NCBI RefSeq assembly: GCF_018417635.1
Contig: NZ_CP071007.1
Location: 3,100,501 to 3,164,500 of the forward strand
Reading direction: 5' to 3'
Length of the DNA: 64,000 bases
From: Pseudomonas sp. SORT22
GTDB lineage: Bacteria > Pseudomonadota > Gammaproteobacteria > Pseudomonadales > Pseudomonadaceae
Shown piece by piece: positions 43,671-51,657 of the stretch (position 1 is the stretch's first letter; each line of letters opens with the position of its first letter). The notes under the pieces are model-generated. The model saw nothing but the letters and a program-made list of their open reading frames with translations, was not told the DNA's origin and did not search any database. The position numbers and the translations under genes are program-made.

Positions 43671-44188
43671 GGCAGCAGCTCCGAGGCCAGGTGCTTGCGG
43701 CACGCGTTCATGCCCAGGCGCAGGTGCTTTTCTACGGTTTTGAGCGAGATGCCCAGGCGTTCGGCCACTTGCGCTTGCGGCAGTTCGTGCAGTTTGTGCA
43801 TGACGAACACCGCCTGGCAGCGCGCCGGCAAGTTGGCAATCGCATCGGTCAGCAGCGCCAGGGTGCGTTCAGCGTCAAGATGGCGCTCCTGGCTTGGGGC
43901 GCCACTGGCGACCTCAGGCAAGGCATCAACGCCGATTATCCAGCCCTGGCGACGGCGTTCGCTACGGTAGCGGCTAACCGCAATGTCGTGGGCGATCTTG
44001 CGCAACAACGCCACTGGCGTGCGCACATCCTGTTTTTCGTCCTTTTCCAGCAACTGCAGGCACAGGTCATGGACCACTTCACGGGCGAACACCCGCTCGC
44101 CAAAACGTCGGCGCACATGGTCCACCAGTTCGTCATAATGACGGACCAAGGTTGCCAGGAGTGTGGGTTTGCTGGGCTCGACCTGCAC
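43667..44188 (-). CDS. FecI-type ECF sigma factor
   Basis: 173 residues. Region 2 (HYDELVDHVRRRFGERVFAREVVHDLCLQLLEK) and region 4 (LPARCQAVFVMHKLHELPQAQVAERLGISLKTVEKHLRLGM) are those of iron-starvation FecI sigma factors. Start is a GTG at 44188. It probably drives the receptor gene. A Fur-like dyad lies about 50 bp upstream. Confidence 0.9.
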   Translation of the reverse strand: MQVEPSKPTLLATLVRHYDELVDHVRRRFGERVFAREVVHDLCLQLLEKDEKQDVRTPVALLRKIAHDIAVSRYRSERRRQGWIIGVDALPEVASGAPSQERHLDAERTLALLTDAIANLPARCQAVFVMHKLHELPQAQVAERLGISLKTVEKHLRLGMNACRKHLASELLP

Positions 44189-44236
44189 GATGACCTGCGC
44201 GAAGGGAATGCCAAGGGAGGCGTGGCCGCGCAGTAT

Positions 44237-44257
44237 AAATGCGAATACTTTACATTT
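44237..44257. promoter_or_regulatory. Putative Fur box upstream of the FecI-type sigma gene
   Basis: A 9-3-9 dyad, AAATGCGAA-TAC-TTTACATTT, with 7 of 9 complementary pairs, in a short AT-rich patch 49 bp upstream of the sigma-factor start. Location and shape fit a Fur site; it deviates from the GATAATGATAATCATTATC consensus. Confidence 0.45.
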
Positions 44258-44293
44258 AAAGCAAATACCGCATTCACGCCTCCAGGCCCTTGA

Positions 44294-44455
44294 CTAGGGT
44301 TTGTACGAAAAGTCGCCGAGCGGCGATCAGGCAAGGCGAAAACAGGCGAGGAACGGCCGGGGTCGCGCACGACTTTACGAGTTGTAAATGAGCATTCCGA
44401 GCCTGTTTTCAACGCAGCATGATCGTCGCGCAGGCACTTTTCGTACAAAGCCTAG
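44294..44455. mobile_element. MITE-like inverted-repeat element, 162 bp
   Basis: The ends are CTAGGGTTTGTACGAAAAGT and, on the other strand, CTAGGCTTTGTACGAAAAGT (19 of 20 identical). Similarity continues inward (CGATCA, GAAAACAGGC), so the whole can fold into a long hairpin. Both ends carry CTAG, which may be a target duplication or part of the terminal repeat. No coding capacity. Short, transposase-free inverted-repeat elements of this kind are scattered in fluorescent Pseudomonas genomes. Confidence 0.75.
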
Positions 44456-44883
44456 CCCTCTACCCGCGAATGAGCGCTGAAGCAAGTCTCGATCAACTTC
44501 CACTGCCCGTCGATGCGCCGGTAACGATCCTGGTAAATGCCACCCAGTTGCCGCGTGGCGCCGCTCTCGCCATCCAGGTTGAAGTAGTACAGGGCCCAGC
44601 GGCCCTGGGCCTGGTCGTCACCGGTCAGGTGTATTTCCGGGTTGGCGCCGTGATGCAGGTCGATCACCCGCGCGTTGCATGTCAGTTGCTGATAGAGCGC
44701 GACGAAACTGTCGCGATCGTGAAACGTCCCCACCGGGCCGTAGTCGATGAGGATCTCGCCTTCGGCAAAGCAGTCGCGGATGACCTCCACCTGCTTGAGG
44801 TCGCAGGCGTTGAAATAGCGGTGCTTGAGCTGGCGAATGGCGTCAAGCGCCTCCAGGCGGGCAACGCGGTGTTCCAGACTCAT
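44452..44883 (-). CDS. NTF2-like (SnoaL-fold) protein
   Basis: 143 residues in the NTF2-like superfamily: helix RLEALDAIRQLKHRYFNACD, then strands ILIDYG, FVALYQQL, ARWALYYFNLDG-like and the last DRYRRIDGQWKLIETCF. Members include small isomerases, cyclases and ring-hydroxylating dioxygenase beta-like subunits; function here is unknown. Its TAG stop lies in the terminal CTAG of the adjacent inverted-repeat element, so that insertion may have set its C-terminus. Confidence 0.75.
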   Translation of the reverse strand: MSLEHRVARLEALDAIRQLKHRYFNACDLKQVEVIRDCFAEGEILIDYGPVGTFHDRDSFVALYQQLTCNARVIDLHHGANPEIHLTGDDQAQGRWALYYFNLDGESGATRQLGGIYQDRYRRIDGQWKLIETCFSAHSRVEG

Positions 44884-45091
44884 TCGGCTGACCTCACAAG
44901 TGGGTGTGGCTTGAGTCTATCGAGCCGCAGGCGGGTGCTGATCGTCCGTTGGGACTAGCTGTGGCAAAGCGTTTGAACAGGGGCCAGCGCTAGTCTGTTC
45001 GGAGGATTCCGTGGTTTCGCGTTGCCCCCAGCATGGCTTTGGGTCGATACCCCGCCCGCTCATTGACCAACTGCGAAGGACCTTGATCGCC

Positions 45092-45793
45092 ATGGAAAAA
45101 GTCATCTACCTGCTCTGGCGTGACACCCAGACCCCGCGCGAAACCTTTGCCCGGCAACTGCGCTGCGAACTGGCCGCGCAACTGCAGGCGCAGGGCGCGC
45201 AAAGGCTGCAACTCAACCTGGCCGACAGCGACGTCGACGCTGCGGCAGGCTTGCGCCAGGAGAACAACCGGCCGCTGCCGCACGCCTGCCTGTCGCTGTG
45301 GCTGGACAGCGCCAACGCCAGTGCCAGGCAGCCGTTCGACCGGCTGATCATGGCGGCAACCGCGCGTATGGCGGCCTATCTGGTGTGTGAGTCCGAAGCC
45401 ATTGGCAACACACGCTTTGCTTGCGCGCCGGGCGAGCGAACCTACGGTTTTGCGCAAGTAGCCCTGCTGACCCGCCCTCCTCGCCTGACCCCGCAGGCCT
45501 GGCTGGACATCTGGCGCAACCACCACACGGCAGTGGCCATCGACACCCAGGACAACTTTCAGTACGTGCAGAACCTGGTGGTGCAGGTGCTGACCCACGG
45601 CGCCCCGCCGATCGACGCCATCGTCGAAGAGTGCTTCCCGCCGGCGGCGATGACCGACCCTCAAGCCTTCTTCGACGCGGTCGGCGACGAGGCGAAGTTC
45701 CAGCGCAACCTGGCTATCATGATGGACAGCTGCGCGCGCTTTATCGATTTCGACAAGATCGACGTGCTGCCCACCAGTCAATATCGCCTCTAG
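45092..45793 (+). CDS. EthD-domain-like protein
   Basis: 233 residues, cytoplasmic. Two ferredoxin-like (dimeric alpha/beta barrel) halves; the second contains PRLTPQAWLDIWRNHHTAVAIDTQDNFQYVQNLV, the typical EthD arrangement (W..H..V...). The ATG at 45092 has GAAGGA upstream; an in-frame ATG at 45011 has no support. It lies between two NTF2-like genes; such sets occur around degradation of ethers, terpenoids or polyketide-like compounds, but no substrate is indicated. Confidence 0.7.
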   Translation: MEKVIYLLWRDTQTPRETFARQLRCELAAQLQAQGAQRLQLNLADSDVDAAAGLRQENNRPLPHACLSLWLDSANASARQPFDRLIMAATARMAAYLVCESEAIGNTRFACAPGERTYGFAQVALLTRPPRLTPQAWLDIWRNHHTAVAIDTQDNFQYVQNLVVQVLTHGAPPIDAIVEECFPPAAMTDPQAFFDAVGDEAKFQRNLAIMMDSCARFIDFDKIDVLPTSQYRL

Positions 45794-46266
45794 GGCCGGT
45801 CAAACAGGTTGGCAGTGACCTTGAACTGTGCAGGTATCGGTGAGGTCAGGGTTTCAAACAGGCGCTGGTAGCCTGTGGCAACGATCAACCAGCGCCCGTC
45901 ACGCTTGACGTAGTCATCCTGGTACAGCGCCGTGCCGTGCAGCATCCAGTCGCCCTCAAGGTCGATGGCGTGATCTTCCAGGTACCAGCTGCCACGCGCG
46001 GTGTCGGCCGAGAGCATTTCGATCTGCGGATGGTGCCCGTGGTGTTTGCACAGGAACGTCGGCCGGTCGAGTATCGCCTTGAGCCCTTCAATAAAGGCTG
46101 CCCGGCTGTCGAAGCTGTATTTGCCGCCGTCCAGGGCGGTGGTCAGGTCTTCGGCAAGGCACGCCTCCAGTGCCGTCCAGTCATGGCAATCAACCGCAAG
46201 AAAGTAACGGTACTTGAGCTGCTTGATGTGCTCGATCTCGACAAGGTCGTCCAAAGTAAGGGCCAT
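45790..46266 (-). CDS. NTF2-like (SnoaL-fold) protein
   Basis: 158 residues, starting MALTLDDLVEIEHIKQLKYRYFLAVDCHDW, a typical SnoaL_4 N-terminus with the Tyr/Asp pair. Later HHGHHPQIEM and the last strand RDGRWLIVATGYQRL. AGGAGT precedes the ATG. A paralogue of the gene at 44452. Its stop shares the 4-bp palindrome CTAG with the stop of the convergent EthD-like gene. Confidence 0.78.
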   Translation of the reverse strand: MALTLDDLVEIEHIKQLKYRYFLAVDCHDWTALEACLAEDLTTALDGGKYSFDSRAAFIEGLKAILDRPTFLCKHHGHHPQIEMLSADTARGSWYLEDHAIDLEGDWMLHGTALYQDDYVKRDGRWLIVATGYQRLFETLTSPIPAQFKVTANLFDRP

Positions 46267-46371
46267 CAGTGGTACTCCTGGGGGTGGGGAGGCATCGGCA
46301 CAGGATAGGTCGATGCCCACTGACGTCATCGTCCGGCTAGACTACAGGGCTACACGTTTTCGGAAGCCACC

Positions 46372-48225
46372 ATGCTGCAGATCTTTGAACGCCGCCTCGA
46401 CCCCTTCCCGCCCGACGAAGTACCGCCGCCACCGGTAGGCCTGTTGCGCTTTTTGTGGGCCTGCACCCGTGGTGCGCGCGGCTATGTGCTTGCGCTCGCG
46501 CTGCTCAGTGCCAGTGTGTCGATCTACGAAGCCTGGTTGTTCGCCTTTCTCGGCCAGGTGGTCGACCTGCTCTCGACCTGGCAGGCCGGTGGCGCCACCG
46601 ACGGCGAGGAACGGCGCGTGCTGTGGGGCATCGGTATCGTGCTGTTGACCAGCATCGGCCTGGTGGCGCTGCGCACCATGGTCCAGCACCAGGTACTGGC
46701 GATCAACCTGCCGCTGCGCCTGCGCTGGGACTTCCACCGGCTGATGCTGCGCCAGAGCCTGTCGTTCTTTTCCGATGAGTTCTCCGGGCGGGTGACCACC
46801 AAGGTGATGCAGACCGCCCTCGCCGTGCGCGAAGTGCTGTTCACCCTGATCGAGATCATCCCCGGCATCGGCGTGTACTTCATCGCCATCATCGCCCTGG
46901 CCGGTGGCTTCGCCCTCAAGCTGATGCTGCCTTTTATTGCCTGGGTGGCGTTGTTCGGCCTGGCCATGCTGTACTTCGTGCCGCGCCTGGGCAAGGTCGG
47001 GCAGGAGCAGGCCCATGCCCGCTCTTCAATGACCGGGCGAATCTCCGACGCTTACACCAACATCACCACGGTCAAGCTGTTTTCCCACTCCAAGCGTGAA
47101 GCGCACTTCGCCCGCGCGGCGATGGAAGATTTCAAGCAGACCGGCTTTCGCCAGATGCGCCTGGTCAGCCAGTTCGAAATCGTCAACCAGGCGCTGGTGG
47201 TGGCCTTGATCATCGGCGCCGGCGGCTACGCCCTGTGGTTGTGGCACCAGGGTGACGTCGGCACCGGCGCGGTGGCGGCGATTACCGCCATGGCCCTGCG
47301 CATCAATGGCATGTCGCACTGGATCATGTGGCAAATGACCGCGCTGTTCGAGAACATCGGCACCGTGCAGGACGGCATGGCCACCCTCACCCGCGGCCCC
47401 AAGGTGCAGGATGCGCCGAACGCCGGCGTGCTGCAGACCCGCGGCGGCGCGGTGAGTTTTGACAATGTCAGCTTCAACTACAACGGCGAGCGCCAGGTGC
47501 TCGACGGCCTCAACTTGAACATCCGCGCCGGCGAAAAGGTCGGTCTGGTGGGCCGCTCCGGCGCCGGCAAGTCGACGCTGATCAACCTGCTGTTGCGCTT
47601 CTACGACGTCGACAAGGGGGTGATTCGCATCGACGGCCAGAACATCGCCGAGGTCACCCAGGACAGCCTGCGCAGCGCCATCGGCATGGTCACCCAGGAT
47701 ACTTCCCTGCTGCACCGCTCCATCCGCGACAACATCGCCTATGGCCGCCCGGATGCCACTGATGCGCAAATCCGCGCGGCGGCCTACCACGCCCAGGCCG
47801 ATGGCTTTATCAGCCAGCTGAGCGACAAGCAGGGCCATAGCGGCTACGACACCCTGGTCGGCGAGCGCGGTATCAAGCTCTCGGGCGGCCAGCGCCAACG
47901 CATTGCCATCGCCCGGGTGATGCTCAAGAACGCGCCGATCCTGCTGCTCGACGAGGCCACCAGCGCGCTGGATTCGGAAGTGGAAGTAGCAATCCAGGAA
48001 AGCCTCGGCGAAATGATGCAAGGCAAGACCGTCATCGCCATCGCCCACCGGCTCTCGACCATCGCGGCCATGGACCGGCTGATCGTCATGGACGAGGGGC
48101 GCATAATCGAGCAAGGCACCCACGCCGAACTGCTCGGGCGCAACGGCACCTATGCACGGCTGTGGCAGCACCAGAGTGGCGGCTTTCTGGGTGAGGATCA
48201 GGGGCTGGCGCTGGCCGAGGAATAG
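46372..48225 (+). CDS. ABC exporter half-transporter (MsbA/ABCB type)
   Basis: 617 residues. Membrane domain with six helices (about 35-330), then an ATPase domain: Walker A GRSGAGKST at about 394, signature LSGGQRQRIAIARVM, Walker B ILLLDEATSALDSE, and the H-loop AHRLST. It works as a homodimer pumping a hydrophobic compound outward; the substrate is unknown. Single gene with its own upstream gap of 105 bp. Confidence 0.92.
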   Translation: MLQIFERRLDPFPPDEVPPPPVGLLRFLWACTRGARGYVLALALLSASVSIYEAWLFAFLGQVVDLLSTWQAGGATDGEERRVLWGIGIVLLTSIGLVALRTMVQHQVLAINLPLRLRWDFHRLMLRQSLSFFSDEFSGRVTTKVMQTALAVREVLFTLIEIIPGIGVYFIAIIALAGGFALKLMLPFIAWVALFGLAMLYFVPRLGKVGQEQAHARSSMTGRISDAYTNITTVKLFSHSKREAHFARAAMEDFKQTGFRQMRLVSQFEIVNQALVVALIIGAGGYALWLWHQGDVGTGAVAAITAMALRINGMSHWIMWQMTALFENIGTVQDGMATLTRGPKVQDAPNAGVLQTRGGAVSFDNVSFNYNGERQVLDGLNLNIRAGEKVGLVGRSGAGKSTLINLLLRFYDVDKGVIRIDGQNIAEVTQDSLRSAIGMVTQDTSLLHRSIRDNIAYGRPDATDAQIRAAAYHAQADGFISQLSDKQGHSGYDTLVGERGIKLSGGQRQRIAIARVMLKNAPILLLDEATSALDSEVEVAIQESLGEMMQGKTVIAIAHRLSTIAAMDRLIVMDEGRIIEQGTHAELLGRNGTYARLWQHQSGGFLGEDQGLALAEE

Positions 48226-48249
48226 CTGGCCGAGAAACAGTAGCCGTTG

Positions 48250-48861
48250 CTAGTGCAGGACTGCATAGATCGACGAAACCACCTGGCGGGTGGCTTCCTC
48301 GATCGTGCCTTCATTGCGGCACAGCACCCAGCCGTTATCGGCAACCGCCTGCGCGAACGCCTGGGTACTCGCCACGTGCTCTTCGAGCCTGTGCATCACC
48401 GTGCTGTTCAGCCCGCGGTTGCGTGCTGCGGCCCTCGCCCACGACACTTCAGGGTCGGTGACCACCCCGACATGCAGGTCCGGCACCCGTACGTTGCGCT
48501 CCAGGTTCAACTGCAGAATCTCGGCAAATGGCACTAAACGGCGAAACGCCGCATCGGACGGGTACCAGCGATCGATGAGGATGATGCTGTCGGCGGGCTG
48601 TTTGCTCAGCACATGCGCGGATATCCAGGTGCGGCTATCGGCCAGACGCTTGCACACGGCCAGTTCCAGATCCCGGCAGGGATTGCGCACCAGCTGGTTG
48701 ACCAGGGCCATGGTTGCACCGCGAAAGGGGTCGCTTTTTTTCTCGCACAGGCGGATCACCTTGTGCTTGTCGGCGCGCAAGGCTTTGGTCACGGCCTCCA
48801 GGAGCGTGGTCTTGCCGGTGCCCTTGGGCCCATCGAGGGAAACAAACAGCAGACGGTTCAT
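48250..48861 (-). CDS. dTMP kinase-like P-loop nucleotide kinase
   Basis: 203 residues. P-loop GPKGTGKTT (11-19), the DRW motif in LIDRWYPSD (substrate phosphate/base binding), and a lid-like RAAARNRG. Shape resembles thymidylate kinase, but similarity beyond the motifs is low and this is not the housekeeping tmk context. It may be a deoxynucleoside or other small-molecule kinase. The 265-bp region upstream contains nothing recognised. Confidence 0.65.
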   Translation of the reverse strand: MNRLLFVSLDGPKGTGKTTLLEAVTKALRADKHKVIRLCEKKSDPFRGATMALVNQLVRNPCRDLELAVCKRLADSRTWISAHVLSKQPADSIILIDRWYPSDAAFRRLVPFAEILQLNLERNVRVPDLHVGVVTDPEVSWARAAARNRGLNSTVMHRLEEHVASTQAFAQAVADNGWVLCRNEGTIEEATRQVVSSIYAVLH

Positions 48862-49126
48862 GCTTCAAGCAACAATTGAGGGAGTGATGCGCACTCTACT
48901 GGTTTCTGCCGATCAGGTCTCGGTATCTCAGGTTTGCGCCGAGCATCGAACTGTAAATCGTCGATGTGAAGTGCGCAGGTTGCTGGCGATTGCCAAAATG
49001 TTCAGAACGTGCCGGTTTTCCAACTGCCACTACACTTCTTATCATGGGTGATTCGGGCCAAGCGCCCAGTTTGACTTCCGACAGCCTACAAGCCTGTATG
49101 TCCATACACAAAAAGAGGTGAAGGAA

Positions 49127-49993
49127 ATGTACAAAGTAGTGGCTGTTTGCGCGCTTTCATTGTTGTCGCTCGACTCTTTCGCCGCCCCAAACAAATCAAA
49201 TACCAACTATGAATGCATGTGCATCCCCTACGGCGTCCCACCGAAAATCGGAGATTCAGGGCAACCAATTCGCGCGCATCAATGCATCCGCCACCCTCCC
49301 ATCTATCAATGCGGCGATGGAGAAATCGCTTCCTGCCTACCCTCGGATTGCAAGGTCGGGGAAACGCCTCCAATTCAAATGAACCATAAGGGAATAGCAA
49401 CAAATCTGATTAACGATGGATCGACTAAATGTACCGCTCGCCCTTTGGAACGAGTCGTCTTCAACAATCTGGGCTTTGAAAAAGCGCTGGACGTTAGCCT
49501 TGGTGCAACCGCTCAAGAAAAATGTGGACTCCGGTTTGCGGTGATTGGCGTAATCGGTTGGGATATGGTTAACAACAGCACGTTTGTTGAATGGCGCTCG
49601 AAAAGTGGTGACCAACGTCTCTGTGAGAACCCAGGCAAGCAAAAAGTCCCGGTCAACTACATCAAGCAAGGTACACCTGAACTCGACCTCAGTTTAATTA
49701 AGTTCACCACCCCAATCTTTCTGTCCGATGGAAGCCTCACTGGCGAATGTGAGTTGGAGTTCACGGTCGAATCTAACTCTCCCTCGCCCCTTCCCACTCC
49801 AATGCCGCTGAGCTTTGGAACCATCGGCTTTACAGGACCTTCTGAACTCTGTGGGGGGACGACAGGCAAAGAGCCTTTGAAAGCGTCGGACCCCATCCCG
49901 CTTTACTCTATCCAAGAAAAGCTTGGAGTAACCATTAGCTTTAAACACTCTCCCAAGCAACCGACCAGTTGCCGGCTTCGGCTTGCCATGTGA
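49127..49993 (+). CDS. Secreted cysteine-rich protein of unknown function
   Basis: 288 residues with a clear signal peptide (MYKVVAVCALSLLSLDSFA). About a dozen Cys in the mature part, clustered early (YECMCIPYG, HQCIRHPPIYQCGDGEIASCLPSDCKVG), so several disulfides and an extracellular or periplasmic place are likely. No known domain recognised. GC content is markedly lower than in the neighbours, suggesting recent acquisition. GAGGTGAAGG precedes the ATG at 49127; a GTG at 49118 is possible. Confidence 0.65.
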   Translation: MYKVVAVCALSLLSLDSFAAPNKSNTNYECMCIPYGVPPKIGDSGQPIRAHQCIRHPPIYQCGDGEIASCLPSDCKVGETPPIQMNHKGIATNLINDGSTKCTARPLERVVFNNLGFEKALDVSLGATAQEKCGLRFAVIGVIGWDMVNNSTFVEWRSKSGDQRLCENPGKQKVPVNYIKQGTPELDLSLIKFTTPIFLSDGSLTGECELEFTVESNSPSPLPTPMPLSFGTIGFTGPSELCGGTTGKEPLKASDPIPLYSIQEKLGVTISFKHSPKQPTSCRLRLAM

Positions 49994-50078
49994 GTTTCCA
50001 GCTTGCACACAACCCTGGGTTTTGCAGTAGCTCCGGTGGATAATCCACCCACCGGCTGTCACTGAGGCACCCCAGTCT

Positions 50079-50804
50079 ATGAACTCGACACTTACCCAGG
50101 CCCTGCAGCAACTGCGCAGCGCCATCCCCATCGGCCTGCGCCATGCCCTGGCCTTGCTGGAGCGCTGCGCAGGCGACCCGCAGCAGGCCGCCGAGTGCTA
50201 CAAGGCCGAGCTGCTGCAGGTGCTGGTGGACAGGTCCGGGCTGCCCGCCGATCAGGCCCGGGCGCACCTGCATGGCGCAGGCTATGACCTGAGCCGCGCC
50301 TTGAGCGCCATCGAGCAAATGCGCTACAGCCTGACCGAGCGCATCTTGCGCCAGCATCACCAGGACAAGGGCCGCGCCCTGGACCTGATAGCCCAGGCGC
50401 TGGAAACCGCCGAGCAACTGCCGCGCCAGTACTGGCTGGACTTCGCGCGGCTGGAGCAACTGCCCCCGGCTACCCGCTGCTTCATGGTGTTGCACGAATG
50501 GCTGGCCTTCGAGGACTGGGAAGGCTATGACTGTGCCCTGCACTTTCATTTGCCGCAGGCCATCGCCCAGCTTCGGCACCTGCAGCGGGATGCGCTGGCC
50601 GATACCCTGGACCAGGCCGAGCAACGCCAGCAACAACTGCGGGCAGCCCATGCCGGGGGCGAAAGCGCCGCAGAGTTTGCCGTTCGGGTCAACCAGGATG
50701 CGCTGTTCAACACCTGCCAGCAGCGCTTCAGTGAGCAGCGCGCGCACCTCGATGAGTGCCTGTACGCGTGGGTAGAGCGCCATATCGAGCAGTTCCCCGC
50801 CTGA
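50079..50804 (+). CDS. Hypothetical cytoplasmic helical protein
   Basis: 241 residues, almost wholly helical, Leu/Ala/Gln-rich, no signal or membrane segment. The region LLERCAGDPQQAAECYKAELLQVLVDRSG...AHLHGAGYDLSRALSAIEQMR looks like two UBA/TS-N-like three-helix repeats, which is only a structural impression. It lies 73 bp upstream of a YcxB-like gene in the same direction. Function unknown. Confidence 0.6.
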   Translation: MNSTLTQALQQLRSAIPIGLRHALALLERCAGDPQQAAECYKAELLQVLVDRSGLPADQARAHLHGAGYDLSRALSAIEQMRYSLTERILRQHHQDKGRALDLIAQALETAEQLPRQYWLDFARLEQLPPATRCFMVLHEWLAFEDWEGYDCALHFHLPQAIAQLRHLQRDALADTLDQAEQRQQQLRAAHAGGESAAEFAVRVNQDALFNTCQQRFSEQRAHLDECLYAWVERHIEQFPA

Positions 50805-50877
50805 AACGGGGCCGTCAGGCTGCAAAAGCCGGTAGACTGCCGCCCCCACCGAACACGGACCTCGGATCAACGCCGCC

Positions 50878-51657
50878 ATGGAACTGCACTTCAGCATCAC
50901 CGCCGCCCATCTTCACACCTGGATGGCCGAACGGCTCGAGCAGGAATTGCTCAAGCAGGATCAGCAGCAAGCGCGGGCCATGGCCACCTTTGCCCGTTGG
51001 CAAAGCCGCCTGGTCGGCCCGCTGATGTTCACCCTGTGCGTGGTCGGCGGCTTGCTGGCGATCTATTTCCCCGAACGACGCTTCACCCCGCAAAAGGTCA
51101 TCACCCTGGGGCTGTTCGTGCTGCTGTTCATCCCGCTCTGGTGGCGTTTTTCCGGGCGCTGGATCAAGCACCTGCAAGCACGCATCGCCGCCAACCACGC
51201 CAAGCCCCGGGCACCGTTGCGCGGGCTCAATCAGCGGCTGATCGAAGCCCGCTTGCGGGCGCCACTGAAATCGCTTGAAAGCACCTATTGCCTGCGCTTC
51301 GACGAGCAGGGCTTTAGCCTCGACAAAGCCGGTGCCGGCACCAGCAGCCTGGCCTGGGAGCAGATCGCGCAGGTGCTGGAAACGCCTTACTGCTACCTCG
51401 TGGCCAGCGCGCCGATGGTGAGCCAGGGCCAGTCCTTGGTGATTGTCAAAGACAGCGAGCTGATGCCGCCTGAGCAATACCAGCAAGGCTTGCGTGCGTT
51501 CCTCGGCCACTGCCCGGTGGCGCCCTCGACAATCGTTGAGGCCACCGGGCACACCGATCAGGGTACGGACATCACTGATAGCGAGCCGGCCAGCAGGAAC
51601 ATCGGCACGAACGACAGCACCGTGGACACCGCCACGACGAACGCCATCAGCCGATGA
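50878..51657 (+). CDS. YcxB-like membrane protein
   Basis: 259 residues. Two membrane helices (about 47-63 and 72-90) in the N-terminal part, then a cytoplasmic domain with the YcxB-like pattern (YCLRFDEQGFSL...SSLAWEQIAQVLETPYCYLV...). The last about 33 residues (Thr/Asp/Ser-rich) are encoded antisense to the end of the AEC permease gene (100-bp overlap) and are probably an extension after loss of an earlier stop. Function unknown. Confidence 0.7.
   Translation: MELHFSITAAHLHTWMAERLEQELLKQDQQQARAMATFARWQSRLVGPLMFTLCVVGGLLAIYFPERRFTPQKVITLGLFVLLFIPLWWRFSGRWIKHLQARIAANHAKPRAPLRGLNQRLIEARLRAPLKSLESTYCLRFDEQGFSLDKAGAGTSSLAWEQIAQVLETPYCYLVASAPMVSQGQSLVIVKDSELMPPEQYQQGLRAFLGHCPVAPSTIVEATGHTDQGTDITDSEPASRNIGTNDSTVDTATTNAISR

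Noticed and set aside
48250..48861. Prophage remnant because of a dTMP-kinase-like gene
   Set aside because: No phage structural, integrase or lysis genes around it.
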